From the NCBI GenBank assembly GCA_947487835.1, contig CANKXX010000001.1, positions 558,001 through 622,000 of the forward strand: a stretch of 64,000 bases of DNA, read 5' to 3'. The stretch comes from an uncultured Microbacteriaceae bacterium. GTDB taxonomy: Bacteria > Actinomycetota > Actinomycetes > Actinomycetales > Microbacteriaceae. The translations under genes were made by a program, and so were the position numbers. Shown here piece after piece: positions 1 through 8,780 of this stretch (position 1 is the first letter of the stretch; every line of letters starts with the position of its first letter). The notes beneath the pieces are model-generated. The model did not search any database. It worked only from the letters and a program-made list of their open reading frames with translations, and had not been told where the DNA came from.

Positions 1-573
1 GCCGCGCCGGCCGGCTACGTGCTGTCCCGGGCCAGGAACAAGCTGGTGTCCGGGTACTCGCTCGTGCTGTTCGTCGTGCAGTCGCTTCCGGTCGTGACGG
101 CGGTCATCCCGCTGTTCATCCTGTTCGCGCAGATCCAGCTCGTGGACAGCCTCGTGGGCGTCACGATCATCTACGTCGGGTCGACCATGTCGGTCGCGAT
201 CTGGATGATGGCGGCGTACTACGACTCGATCCCGATCACGCTCGAGGAGGCCGCCTGGATGGACGGCTGCTCGGTGTTCGGCAGCTTCACCCGGGTCGTG
301 CTGCGCAACTCGCTGCCCGGGGTGCTGTCCACCGCCATCTTCTCCTTCCTCCTGGCGTGGAACGACTACCTCATCGCCGTCGTTTTCCTGCGGTCGAACG
401 AGAACTTCACGCTGCAGATCGGCCTGCAGTCGTTCTTCCAGCAGAACGCGACGAACTGGGGACTCGTCATGGCCGTCGCCGTGGTCATGATGCTGCCGCC
501 CGTCATCCTGTTCGCCTTCCTGAACAAGCACTTCAGCGTCGGCGGCATCGGCGGATCCCTGGCCGGCCGCTGA
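1..573 (+). CDS. Sugar ABC transporter permease, MalG/UgpE type (5' end cut off)
   Basis: This is the C-terminal part of an inner-membrane permease of a binding-protein-dependent carbohydrate importer. The frame is open through base 1, so the true start lies upstream. Several hydrophobic helices are visible. A cytoplasmic EAA loop (EEAAWMDGCSVFGSF followed by LRNSLPG about 10 residues later) is the site that docks the ATPase subunit. The last helix is followed by a short tail ending LAGR, typical of MalG-like subunits that close the operon. The remaining transporter genes must lie before the window. The TetR gene 22 bases downstream may control the operon. The substrate cannot be read from this fragment. 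Confidence 0.9.
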   Translation, partial: AAPAGYVLSRARNKLVSGYSLVLFVVQSLPVVTAVIPLFILFAQIQLVDSLVGVTIIYVGSTMSVAIWMMAAYYDSIPITLEEAAWMDGCSVFGSFTRVVLRNSLPGVLSTAIFSFLLAWNDYLIAVVFLRSNENFTLQIGLQSFFQQNATNWGLVMAVAVVMMLPPVILFAFLNKHFSVGGIGGSLAGR

Positions 574-595
574 CCGACGGGGCGGGGTCCTCGGC

Positions 596-1378
596 ATGCA
601 GTCCGCCCCGGGCGTGTCTGCATCCCGAGGGCCCCGCGGTCCGCGTGGGCCCCGCGGACCGTACAAGCGCGGCATCGAGCGCCGGCGCGCGATGGTGGAG
701 ACGGCCATGGGCGTCTTCGGCGAGAGCGGTTTCCGGGGCGGGACGCTGCAGCAGATCGCGGACCGTATCGGCGGGACCCCCACCGCCATCCTCAAGCTGT
801 TCGGCAGCAAGGAGAACCTGCTGATCGCGGTCCTGGAGCACTGGGACGCCGTCACCCGGGAGGTCGTCGGCGAGGGCACGCGCGGCCCGGCCCACCTCGA
901 CGGGTACCGCAGGCTGATGGCCTACCACGTCACGCACACCGGGCTGCTGCAGCTGTACCTGACCATGGCGGCCGAGGCGACGTCCCTCGATCACCCCGCG
1001 CACCGGTTCATCACCGAGCGCCACGCGGACACGCTCGCCGAGATGCGCCAGGTCTTCCTCGACGGGGTGGCCGACGGGCACTTCCTGCCGATGACCACCG
1101 AGGAGATCGAGCACGAGGCCGAATGGCTGCTCGCCGCCATGGACGGGCTGGAGACCCAGTACCTCCTGAACCCCGGGTTCGACCTCGAGCGGTCGTTCGG
1201 GCGCTACGTCGAGCGTCTCCTCCTGCGCCTGGCCCGGCCGTGCGCCGACGCCGGAGACCGTGAGGTGCCCGGCTCGGTTCTTCGTCCGCCGATTCCGGAG
1301 CCGAGTCGGGCACCTCACGGGGTGGGCTGGGCGGAGCCGATCAGCGGAAGTCCCGGGATCGGGTCGGCGGCGCCATGA
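596..1378 (+). CDS. TetR/AcrR family transcriptional regulator
   Basis: Predicted DNA-binding repressor of 260 residues. After a low-complexity Gly/Pro/Arg leader (RGPRGPRGPRGP) comes a TetR-type helix-turn-helix at about residues 28-75: a helix with VFGESGFRGGTLQQIAD, then GGTPTAILKLFGSKENLL. The remainder should be the ligand-binding dimerisation domain. It lies 22 bases after a sugar permease gene on the same strand, so it may regulate that uptake operon. The last 40 residues look unlike a TetR domain. They are encoded by a long inverted repeat and run 38 bases into the 3' end of the convergent dnaE2. The true functional C-terminus may therefore end near residue 222. The ligand is unknown. 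Confidence 0.85.
   Translation: MQSAPGVSASRGPRGPRGPRGPYKRGIERRRAMVETAMGVFGESGFRGGTLQQIADRIGGTPTAILKLFGSKENLLIAVLEHWDAVTREVVGEGTRGPAHLDGYRRLMAYHVTHTGLLQLYLTMAAEATSLDHPAHRFITERHADTLAEMRQVFLDGVADGHFLPMTTEEIEHEAEWLLAAMDGLETQYLLNPGFDLERSFGRYVERLLLRLARPCADAGDREVPGSVLRPPIPEPSRAPHGVGWAEPISGSPGIGSAAP
1258..1320. terminator. Bidirectional hairpin terminator between tetR and dnaE2
   Basis: A near-perfect inverted repeat pairs 1258-1280 with 1298-1320 over 23 bp, with two G-U wobbles and a 17-base loop. The core arm reads GTGAGGTGCCCGGCTCGG. It sits between convergent genes but inside the 3' coding part of the tetR-like gene. There is no T-run, so it could also act as an mRNA 3'-end stabiliser. Confidence 0.6.
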
Positions 1379-4300
1379 CCAGGGGCTCGAAGCGGTCGGC
1401 GACGAGGTTCGTGACGCCCTCGGGCGAGCGTTCGAGCATGCCGCGGATGATCAGCGCCGGCGAGTCCCGGGCCACCCGGCGGTAGCGCCCCCACACCCCG
1501 ACGCTGCAGATGACGTTGAGGATGCCCGTCTCGTCCTCCAGGTTCAGGAACGTCATGCCGCTCGCGGTCGCCGGACGCTGGCGGTGCGTGACGATGCCGC
1601 CGACCTCGACCCTGCGACCGGACTCCGTCGTGGCGAGCGACGCCGCCGTGAGCACCCCGCGACGGTCGAGCGTTTCCCGCAGGTGCCGCACGGGGTGGTC
1701 GTCCGCCGACATCCCCGTCGCCCACAGGTCGGCGAGCAGCGTGTCGAGGTCGGTGGGCATCGCGAACAGCGGCGGCTGCACAGTGACGACCGAGCCGGGC
1801 AGGAACTCCTCCCTGTCCTGCGCCGCGTTGCCCGCGTTCCACATGGCCTCCCGCCGGGAGAGCCCGAACCCGTCGAACGCGCCCGCGGCCGCGAACGCCT
1901 CCACCTGCGCCGTCGTGAGCCCGGTGCGCCGCACGAGGTCGTTCATGTCGCGGAAGTCGCCGCCGCGATCCCGCTCCGCCACGATGCGCTCGGCGAGCGG
2001 CTTGCCGATGCCGGTGACCTCGTCGAGCCCCAGCCGCACCGCGAAGGCGGCGTCGCGCCGGTGCTCCGCGAAGTCGAACGGCGCCGCGCGGTCGTACGGC
2101 GGCACGGGCGGCTGCTCGAAGTCCAGGCAGGCGTCGCGGCCCGTCGGCGCGGCCTCCCGTCCGTCGATCAGCTCGAGCCCGGCCATCACGCCGGAGCGCA
2201 GGATGTCGGGGCGCCGCACCTCGACGCCGTGCCTGCGGGCGTCGGCGACGAGCGTCTGCGGCGAGTAGAAGCCCATCGGCTGGGCGCGCAGCAGGCCGGC
2301 CAGGAAGGCGCCGGGGTAGTGCAGTCGCAGCCAGGAGCTCGCGTAGACGAGCAGCGCGAAGCTCAGCGAGTGGCTCTCGGCGAAGCCGAAGCTCGCGAAC
2401 GCCTGGATCTTCGAGTAGATGTCGTCGGCCACCTCGCCGGTGATGCCGTTCTCGGCCATGCCGAGGTAGAGCTTCTCACGCAACGACTCGATGCGCTCGA
2501 TGCCGCGCTTCGAGCCCATGGCCCGGCGCAGCAGGTCGGCGTCCTCGCCGGTGCAGCCGCCGACCGCCATGGCCACCTGCATGAGCTGCTCCTGGAAGAT
2601 CGGCACGCCGAGCGTGCGCTCCAGCGGCTCCTCGAGCTTCGGGTGCAGGTAGGTCACCGGCTCGTCGCCCAGCTTGCGGCGCACGAACGGGTGCACGGCG
2701 CCGCCCTGGATCGGCCCGGGGCGGATGAGCGCGATCTCCACCACGAGGTCGTAGAACCGGCGCGGCTGCAGCCGGGGCAGGAGCCCCATCTGCGCCCGGC
2801 TCTCCACCTGGAAGATGCCGATCGAGTCCGCGCGGCAGAGCATGTCGTAGACGCCCTGCTCCTCGCGCGGCAGGCTGTCGAGCCCCCACACCTCCCCGAG
2901 GGAGTCGCCGACGAGGTCGAACGTGTGCTGCAGCGCCGCGAGCATGCCGAGGCCGAGCAGGTCGAACTTCACGAGCCCCATCCACGCGCAGTCGTCCTTG
3001 TCCCACTGCAGCACGGTGCGGCCCTCCATCCGCCCGTGCTCGATGGGGCACACCTCCCCCACCGGGCGGTCGGTGAGCACCATGCCGCCCGAGTGGATGC
3101 CCATGTGCCGCGGGAACTTGAGCACGTCGGTCGCGAGGCCGACGACGGCCGGCGGGATGTCGTGGTCGTCGCTGGAGACGAGGGAGCCCCAGCGCTCCAC
3201 CTGCTTGGACCACGCGTCCTGCTGGCCGGGGCTGTGGCCGAGCGCCTTCGCCATGTCGCGCACGGCGTTCTTGGGCCGGTAGCTGATGACGTTGGCCACC
3301 TGCGCGGCGTTGTGCCTGCCGTACTTCTCGTAGACGTACTGGATGACCTCCTCGCGGCGGTCGGAGTCGAAGTCGACGTCGATGTCCGGCTCCTCGTCGC
3401 GCATGCTGGAGAGGAACCGCTCGAACGGCAGGTCGTAGAAGATCGAGTCGACCGCGGTGATGCGCAGCAGGTAGCAGACGGCGGAGTTCGCGGCCGACCC
3501 GCGGCCCTGGCACAGGATGCCGCGCTGCCGGGCGAAACGCACGATGTCGTGGACGATGAGGAAGTAGCCGGGGAAGTCCTTGGCCTCGATGACGCCGAGC
3601 TCGCGCTCGATGCGCTGCCGGTCCCTGTCGCCGAGGTTCGGGTACAGCTCGGCCGCGCCGTCCCAGACCAGCTTCCGCAGCCAGCTCATGGGCGTGTGCC
3701 CCTCGGGCACCTGCTGCTTGGGCAGGCCGGGGCGGGCGCGGCGCAGCTCGAAGCCCAGCTCCTCGGCGAACTCGACCGTGCGCTCCACCGCCCCGGGGTA
3801 GCGCGCGAACCGCGCGGCCATCTCGGCGCCCGAGCGCAGGTGCGCCCCGCTCGTCGCGGGCAGCCAGCCGTCCATCTCGTCGAGGCTGCGGCGCGCCCGC
3901 ACCGCGGCGAGGGCCGTGGCGAGGCGGTGCTGCTTCGGGGTGGCGTAGTGCACGTTGCCGGTCGCGATCACGGGCAGGCCGCGCACCCGGGCGATGCTCG
4001 CGAGCGCGTCGTTGTGGGTCGTGTCGAGCGGGTCGCCGCGGTCGTAGAGCTCCACGACGACGCTGTCCCGGCCGAACAGCTCGATGAGCCCGTCGACCTC
4101 CCGGCCGGCGGCCCGCTCTCCCTCGGCGGCGAGGGCCTGGCGCACCCGGCCCTTGCGGCATCCGGTGAGCACGAGCCAAGAGCCGGCGGCGCGGCGGGCG
4201 AGGTCGTCGATGTCGTAGAGCGGACGCCCCTTCTCCTCGCCCGCCAGCTGGGACGCCGTGAGCGCGGCCGCGAGCCGGTGGTAGCCCTCCTCCCGGCGGG

Positions 4301-4736
4301 CGAGCACGACGAGGTGGCTGCCCTCGGGGTCGGCGACCCCGTTCTGCGGCGCGGTGAGCCCGAGCGAGAGCTCCGCCCCGAACACCGTGCCGATGTCGTG
4401 CGCCTCCGCCGCCTCGGCCATGCGCACGATGCCGTACAGGCCGTCGTGGTCGGTGAGCGCGAGGGAGTGCAGGCCCAGCCGCGCCGCCTCCTCGAGCATC
4501 GCCTCGGGCGAGCTCGCGCCGTCGAGGAAGCTGAAGTTGGAGTGCGCGTGGAGCTCGGCGTACGGCACGGCCGGTGCGACCGGCTCCGCCTCCGGGGCGG
4601 CGGGCGGCAGGTACGCGCCGCGCTTGTGCGACCACGCCGGGCTGTCGCCGCCGTCGCCCGCGTGCTCCTGGCCGGCGCGCCCGGACAGCCGGCGCTCGAG
4701 CTCGGACCACGGGATCGGCGGATTGTTGAAGCCCAT
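1341..4736 (-). CDS. dnaE2: Error-prone DNA polymerase III alpha subunit DnaE2 (ImuC)
   Basis: Replicative-type C-family polymerase of 1131 residues that performs SOS-induced translesion synthesis together with ImuA and ImuB. The N-terminal PHP domain starts near residue 55 (YAELHAHSNFSFLDGAS, then LALTDHDGLYG). The polymerase palm carries the acidic motif EPDIDVDFDSDRREEV, followed by fingers motifs such as GIHSGGMVLTD and WDKDD. A helix-hairpin-helix region (VTGIGKPLAERI) and an OB fold (FLNLEDETGILNVI) close the protein. The ATG overlaps the imuB stop as TGATG, so translation is coupled. The order imuA-imuB-dnaE2 and the LexA box upstream mark the canonical actinobacterial mutasome. Without the beta-clamp bridge ImuB the polymerase is not expected to reach the fork. 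Confidence 0.97.
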   Translation of the reverse strand: MGFNNPPIPWSELERRLSGRAGQEHAGDGGDSPAWSHKRGAYLPPAAPEAEPVAPAVPYAELHAHSNFSFLDGASSPEAMLEEAARLGLHSLALTDHDGLYGIVRMAEAAEAHDIGTVFGAELSLGLTAPQNGVADPEGSHLVVLARREEGYHRLAAALTASQLAGEEKGRPLYDIDDLARRAAGSWLVLTGCRKGRVRQALAAEGERAAGREVDGLIELFGRDSVVVELYDRGDPLDTTHNDALASIARVRGLPVIATGNVHYATPKQHRLATALAAVRARRSLDEMDGWLPATSGAHLRSGAEMAARFARYPGAVERTVEFAEELGFELRRARPGLPKQQVPEGHTPMSWLRKLVWDGAAELYPNLGDRDRQRIERELGVIEAKDFPGYFLIVHDIVRFARQRGILCQGRGSAANSAVCYLLRITAVDSIFYDLPFERFLSSMRDEEPDIDVDFDSDRREEVIQYVYEKYGRHNAAQVANVISYRPKNAVRDMAKALGHSPGQQDAWSKQVERWGSLVSSDDHDIPPAVVGLATDVLKFPRHMGIHSGGMVLTDRPVGEVCPIEHGRMEGRTVLQWDKDDCAWMGLVKFDLLGLGMLAALQHTFDLVGDSLGEVWGLDSLPREEQGVYDMLCRADSIGIFQVESRAQMGLLPRLQPRRFYDLVVEIALIRPGPIQGGAVHPFVRRKLGDEPVTYLHPKLEEPLERTLGVPIFQEQLMQVAMAVGGCTGEDADLLRRAMGSKRGIERIESLREKLYLGMAENGITGEVADDIYSKIQAFASFGFAESHSLSFALLVYASSWLRLHYPGAFLAGLLRAQPMGFYSPQTLVADARRHGVEVRRPDILRSGVMAGLELIDGREAAPTGRDACLDFEQPPVPPYDRAAPFDFAEHRRDAAFAVRLGLDEVTGIGKPLAERIVAERDRGGDFRDMNDLVRRTGLTTAQVEAFAAAGAFDGFGLSRREAMWNAGNAAQDREEFLPGSVVTVQPPLFAMPTDLDTLLADLWATGMSADDHPVRHLRETLDRRGVLTAASLATTESGRRVEVGGIVTHRQRPATASGMTFLNLEDETGILNVICSVGVWGRYRRVARDSPALIIRGMLERSPEGVTNLVADRFEPLVMAPPTRSRDFR

Positions 4737-6331
4737 CAGTCGTACCTCGCCTCTGCGCACCACGCGCCGCGCTCGAGCACGAGGAGCCAGGCCGTGCCGT
4801 CCGCATCCACCACCTGGAAGCGGTGCGCGCTGCGGCTCGTCTCCGCGTCCCACCAGCGCTCCTCGAGCGGCCACGGGCCGGCCCACGCCGTCACGGCGCG
4901 CACGGCGTCGGTCGCGGCCGCCGGCGCGAACGCGGCGGGCGCGCCCGAGAGCGCGCCCCGCTCGTCCACCTCGACCGAGCGGCCCGCCGCGTCGAGCACG
5001 ACCACCGGCGGCGGCGCGCGGAACACGGTCGAGGGCGGCAGCGGCGGCAGCTGACCCGGCCACGGCTGGTCGGCCGGCCTGTCCGGCACCGGCCGGTCGC
5101 CCCAGGCCACGAGGGTCTGCCGGTCGGCGAGGCTGCGGCCGCCGCCGATCACCGCGGTGAGCACCCCGCCGTGACCCAGCATGCTCTGCACGCGGGAGAG
5201 GCCGTGGTGGATGCGCTCGTCCGGTCCGCCGCCCCACAGCCCCACCTCGTGGTTGCCAATGGAGTCGACGCTCTCCGGCGCCACCCGCACCCGGTCGATG
5301 GCGGAGCCGAGGCCGCTGTCGATGGCGCCGCTGCCCTGCAGCTGCCAGCGCACGCGGTCCACGACGTCCGACGCGGTGAACGAGCGCGGGTGCAGCCAGG
5401 TGCGCTCCGAGGTCTCCCCCGACTCCGTCCGCACCTCGATGCGGATGGCCGTGCAGACGAGCTTCGCCTCGGTGAGCGCGTCGAGGAACCGGTCGGCGGT
5501 GGCACGGAAGCCGAACGTCACCTGGTCGACGCGGTCGAGCGGCGGCTCGAACTCGATGACGCGTTCCAGCTGCTCCGGCGGCACGCGCGGCACCACCGCG
5601 CGGCTGTCGAGGCCGCTCGCCAGGGCGTGCAGGCGGGCGCCATGCTCGCCGAACCGGCCGTGCACGTCCACCGCGGGCAGCGCGGCGAAGTCGGCGAGCG
5701 TGTTCACGCCGAGGCGCCGCAGCAGGGTGACGAGCGCGGGGTCGTCGAGCAGGCCGATGGAGAGCGGCGCGAGGAACGCGGCGGACTCCCCCTCGGGCAC
5801 CACGAGCACGCGGCCCGGCGTCGTCAGCGTGCTGCGCGCGGCGTGCTCGGCGGTGAACGGCCCGTCCGCCACGCCGACGCGCGAGTCCGGGAGCCCCTGC
5901 GCGTCGAGGCAGTCGAGCAGCGCCCGCGCGGCCGGCTCCTCCCCGCCGTAGTAGCGGCTGGGACCCCTGCTGCGGATCGCGCACATGCCCGGGCGCAGCA
6001 GCTGCGTGCCCGGCATGAGCTCCTCGATGGCGTCGACGACGCCGTCGAACGTGCGGTGGTCGATCAGCGGGTCGTAGGGCTGTACGAGGAGCTCGGGGAC
6101 CCGGGACTGCGCCTCCCGCACGCGCAGGCCGCGGCGCACGCCCGCGCGCCTCGCCGCCGCCGAGCAGGCGAAGACGAGCCCTTTCTCGATGAGCGCGATG
6201 GGCGCCTCGGGGTCGAGGTGGCCCGCCCGGACCGCGGCCGTGACCGGCCAGTCCGGGCACCACAGCACGAGCGTGCGCACGACGGACGGCGCGTCCCGCG
6301 TCGTCCGCTCGGCTTCCCGCACGTCCGTCAT
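4736..6331 (-). CDS. imuB: ImuB, Y-family polymerase-like mutasome adaptor
   Basis: Protein of 531 residues related to Y-family (DinB) polymerases but thought to be catalytically inactive. In studied homologues it bridges DnaE2, ImuA and the beta clamp. The N-terminus LVLWCPDWPVTAAV replaces the usual DinB first metal motif (D-x-D-x-F-F), consistent with loss of polymerase activity. Palm and little-finger-like regions follow, for example SRYYGGEEPAARALLDCLD and FGFRATADRFLDALTEAK. The C-terminal region is Pro-rich. The start ATG overlaps the stop of imuA (ATGA) and the stop overlaps the dnaE2 start, giving one coupled operon. A clamp-binding peptide was not pinned down by eye. Confidence 0.92.
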   Translation of the reverse strand: MTDVREAERTTRDAPSVVRTLVLWCPDWPVTAAVRAGHLDPEAPIALIEKGLVFACSAAARRAGVRRGLRVREAQSRVPELLVQPYDPLIDHRTFDGVVDAIEELMPGTQLLRPGMCAIRSRGPSRYYGGEEPAARALLDCLDAQGLPDSRVGVADGPFTAEHAARSTLTTPGRVLVVPEGESAAFLAPLSIGLLDDPALVTLLRRLGVNTLADFAALPAVDVHGRFGEHGARLHALASGLDSRAVVPRVPPEQLERVIEFEPPLDRVDQVTFGFRATADRFLDALTEAKLVCTAIRIEVRTESGETSERTWLHPRSFTASDVVDRVRWQLQGSGAIDSGLGSAIDRVRVAPESVDSIGNHEVGLWGGGPDERIHHGLSRVQSMLGHGGVLTAVIGGGRSLADRQTLVAWGDRPVPDRPADQPWPGQLPPLPPSTVFRAPPPVVVLDAAGRSVEVDERGALSGAPAAFAPAAATDAVRAVTAWAGPWPLEERWWDAETSRSAHRFQVVDADGTAWLLVLERGAWCAEARYD

Positions 6332-7101
6332 CCCGCCGCCTCCCGCAGCACCGGCCGCAGGTCGGGCTGCGCGGCCTGCGGAACGCGCCCCGCCGACCGG
6401 AAGGCCGCCTCGCGGTCGGGCAGCCACAGCCGGGCGCTGCGCGGCCTGGCGTGGGTGCGGCTCGTGACGGTGACCGTCACCTGACGGGCGGAGAGGTGGC
6501 CGTGCCCGTTGCCGATGCCGGTCCAGTCGCTCTCCGACAGGCTCAGCATGGCCTCGCTCTGCGGCCAGGTGCCGAGCACGATGAGCGTCGCGTCGCGCTG
6601 CCGCAGCCGGGCGGCCAGCCGCGCGACGCTCCCGTCGTCCGCCCGGCGCGGGGGCCGGGTGACGACGACGCCCATGACGTCGGCGATGGCCGCGGTGACG
6701 GCCAGCCACTGCTCACCGGGGTCGGGCACGAGGACGAGGCGGTCGAGGTCGATGCCGAACCGGGCCGCGGCCTCGATGCCGAACTCGGGCACGCCGACGA
6801 CACCGCACCACGAGCCCGCGGCGGACGGGCCGGCGAGCAGGGCCATGAGCAGCGTCGCGGATCGGTCGACAGAGTAGACCGCCCCCTGCTTGAGCGCGCC
6901 GCCAGGCAGCAGCTCGGCGATGGCGGGGTGCGTGGGGATGCTCCGGCTGTCCAGCTTGCTCGCCTGCATCTGCCGGATGCGGGACTGCAGCGTGCGGACG
7001 GTGTCGGCCGTCGTCGCGGCGTCTCCCGCGGGCTCGGCGGCAGCGGCGATGGCGGTTGCGGCGGCCGACGCGTGACCTGCGGGCAGCCGGGACACGGGCA
7101 T
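6328..7101 (-). CDS. imuA: ImuA-like (SulA/RecA-related) mutasome protein
   Basis: First gene of the mutasome operon, about 257 residues from the chosen start. It resembles the actinobacterial ImuA' group, a degenerate RecA-like fold that interacts with ImuB. Visible features are LQSRIRQMQASKLDSR, the turn LLPGGALKQGAVYSV that corresponds to the RecA substrate-entry region, and GVVGVPEFGIEAAARFGIDL. A clear Walker A motif is missing, which fits the family. The frame stays open upstream, but the LexA box lies at 7151-7166, so the start must be below it. ATG at 7101 is the most reasonable choice although no good Shine-Dalgarno is seen; GTG codons near 7135 are alternatives. Confidence 0.85.
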   Translation of the reverse strand: MPVSRLPAGHASAAATAIAAAAEPAGDAATTADTVRTLQSRIRQMQASKLDSRSIPTHPAIAELLPGGALKQGAVYSVDRSATLLMALLAGPSAAGSWCGVVGVPEFGIEAAARFGIDLDRLVLVPDPGEQWLAVTAAIADVMGVVVTRPPRRADDGSVARLAARLRQRDATLIVLGTWPQSEAMLSLSESDWTGIGNGHGHLSARQVTVTVTSRTHARPRSARLWLPDREAAFRSAGRVPQAAQPDLRPVLREAAG

Positions 7102-7150
7102 ATCATGCGTAGATACGCTCGAAGCCGCTGCGGAGATCACCCCTCCATGA

Positions 7151-7166
7151 TCGAACATAGCTTCGA
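7151..7166. promoter_or_regulatory. LexA binding site (SOS box) of imuA-imuB-dnaE2
   Basis: The sequence TCGAACATAGCTTCGA differs at one base from the actinobacterial SOS consensus TCGAAC-N4-GTTCGA. It lies 50 bases before the proposed imuA start, on the divergent side of the operon, so LexA should repress the mutasome until DNA damage. Confidence 0.85.
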
Positions 7167-7364
7167 CGATAGCAATCCCCGCCGACATCCCCGGCGTGTC
7201 GTCCGTACCTCCCGGGCGGGCGGACGGACCGCCGGTGGAACGGGCGGAGAACCGCCCGCCACCACCTTCGCACCGGGCACCGACATCGGTCGTCCTGGCA
7301 GCCCGAGCAACGCGACTTCCCCCCGTTTCTTTCGTCACTTCCCGGAATTGCCATCGCGGGGCCG

Positions 7365-7370
7365 TATCCT
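7365..7370 (+). promoter_or_regulatory. Candidate -10 box of the GAF-phosphatase gene
   Basis: TATCCT lies 6 bases before an in-frame ATG at 7377, spacing that would place the transcription start at or near that ATG. The 7102-7502 interval otherwise holds the LexA box and no other recognisable gene. The codons between 7377 and 7502 look non-coding, so this stretch is probably a leader. Confidence 0.4.
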
Positions 7371-7502
7371 GGGGCCATGCCTCCCAGCGGGGGCGGGCAT
7401 CGGGTGCGCGAGCACCCGCGGGGGCCGCATCTCTTCCTCACCGGGACGTGTGTGGAGCGCGCATCCGCATCGGAACGATCGCAAGCACGAAGGAAGCGCG
7501 GA

Positions 7503-8666
7503 TTGCCCCACACCGACGACGAGCAGCTGCGGCTGGAGAGCCTGCAGGCCCTCAACCTCTTCGGCACGGAGGCGGAGACCCGGTTCGACCGGCTCACATA
7601 CATGGCCGCGGAGTACTTCGGCGTGCCCCTCGCCGGGCTTGGCCTGCTGGGTGAGAACTCCATCTGGTTCAAGTCCCACGTCGGATTCGACGACATCGAG
7701 ATCCCCCGCAGCGGCAGCCTCAGCGAGAACACCATCGACTCCCCCCTGATCGTGGTCGAGGACCTGGCGACCACGCCGGAGTTCATCGGCCCCGGGAGCC
7801 TCGCCGAGAGGCTGAACCTGCGCTTCTACGCGGCCCACCAGCTGCGCACGAAGGAGGGCCAGATCGCGGGCTTCTTCGCGATCAGCGACCACAGGCCCCG
7901 CACGTTCACCGAGGAGAACCGCATGGCGCTCGGCGTCATCGCCCGGTTCCTCGAGGAGGAGCTCGCCCGCGAGTCGGAGGCCGAGCGCGCGCAGCAGGTC
8001 GCCAAGGCGCTCGCCCCCAAGGCCAACGTCGCCGTGCCCGGATACGCGATCGCCGGTGCCTCGACGTCGGCCCGCGTCGTGGGCGGCGACTTCTTCGACT
8101 GGCAGAAGGACGTGAACGGCGGCATCACGTTCACCGTCGCGGACGTCATGGGCAAGGGCATGGGCGCGGCGATCATCGCCGCCGGCCTCCGGGCCGTGCT
8201 GCGCTACTCCGCCGCCACCGAGCAGGTGGGCGCGACGATGCAGCGCGTCGCGGGGGCGATCTACGAGGACCTGTCGAGCACCGGGTCGTTCGTCACCCTG
8301 CTGCACGCGAGCCTCGACGTGCGCGACAACGTCGTCCACTACATCGACGCGGGCCACGGTCTCGCCATGGTCGTGCCGGAGGACGGCGGCGTGGTGCGGG
8401 TGCCGACGGGCGGTCCCCCGCTCGGGCTGTTCCGCGAGGACACCTGGGAGCGGCAGAGCGTGCCGCTCGGGCCGGGCGACACCTTCCTGGTCTTCAGCGA
8501 CGGCGTGCTCGAGCTGTTCGACGGATCCCTCGCGTCCCTGTTCGAGGTCGCGCGGGTGGTGAGCGACGCGGGATCGCCGGAGAAGGCCGTGCAGGCGCTC
8601 GCCGGCGCCGTGGATCCCGACGACCTCTTCGACGACGTGACCGTGGTGGCGCTCAAGCGTCTCTGA
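7503..8666 (+). CDS. GAF domain-containing PP2C-type (RsbU/SpoIIE) serine phosphatase
   Basis: Cytosolic protein of 387 residues from TTG 7503. The N-terminal GAF sensor (about residues 15-155) starts LQALNLFGTEAETRFDRLTY and contains IWFKSHVGFDDIEIPR. A C-terminal PPM phosphatase follows, with metal-binding motifs VVGGDFFDW, VADVMGKGMGAA, YIDAGHGLAMV, FSDGVLELFD and DDVTVVAL. Such phosphatases usually dephosphorylate anti-anti-sigma factors in partner-switching stress pathways, but no partner genes lie nearby. The frame is open from ATG 7377, but the 42 extra codons use tgt, caa, cga and agg freely. TTG 7503 has AAGGAAG 7 bases upstream, so I prefer it. The last bases abut a 17-bp tandem repeat. 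Confidence 0.85.
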   Translation: MPHTDDEQLRLESLQALNLFGTEAETRFDRLTYMAAEYFGVPLAGLGLLGENSIWFKSHVGFDDIEIPRSGSLSENTIDSPLIVVEDLATTPEFIGPGSLAERLNLRFYAAHQLRTKEGQIAGFFAISDHRPRTFTEENRMALGVIARFLEEELARESEAERAQQVAKALAPKANVAVPGYAIAGASTSARVVGGDFFDWQKDVNGGITFTVADVMGKGMGAAIIAAGLRAVLRYSAATEQVGATMQRVAGAIYEDLSSTGSFVTLLHASLDVRDNVVHYIDAGHGLAMVVPEDGGVVRVPTGGPPLGLFREDTWERQSVPLGPGDTFLVFSDGVLELFDGSLASLFEVARVVSDAGSPEKAVQALAGAVDPDDLFDDVTVVALKRL

Positions 8667-8683
8667 TCAGAGCGCGGAGCCCA

Positions 8684-8780
8684 GGCAGCCGCGGCGACTC
8701 GGGCAGCCGCGCACCGCGGGCAGCCGAGCACCACAGGCAGCAGGGCACCGCGGGCAGCAGAGCACCGCGGGCAGCAGGGC
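8684..8780. repeat. 17-bp imperfect tandem repeat
   Basis: About five and a half copies of a 17-base unit of the form GGGCAGCNGNGCACCGC start at 8684, 8701, 8718, 8735, 8752 and 8769. They fill the gap between the convergent phosphatase and transporter genes and stop exactly at the transporter stop codon. It looks like a minisatellite; no coding role is apparent. Confidence 0.85.

Noticed and set aside
1260-5054. A 1264-residue open frame on the plus strand opposite dnaE2
   Set aside because: Its product is Arg/Ala/Val/Glu-rich with no family motif; it is the high-GC antisense shadow of dnaE2.
4736-6709. A longer ImuB from 6709
   Set aside because: The extra N-terminus overlaps imuA in another frame and has no family similarity; ATG 6331 overlaps the imuA stop as expected.
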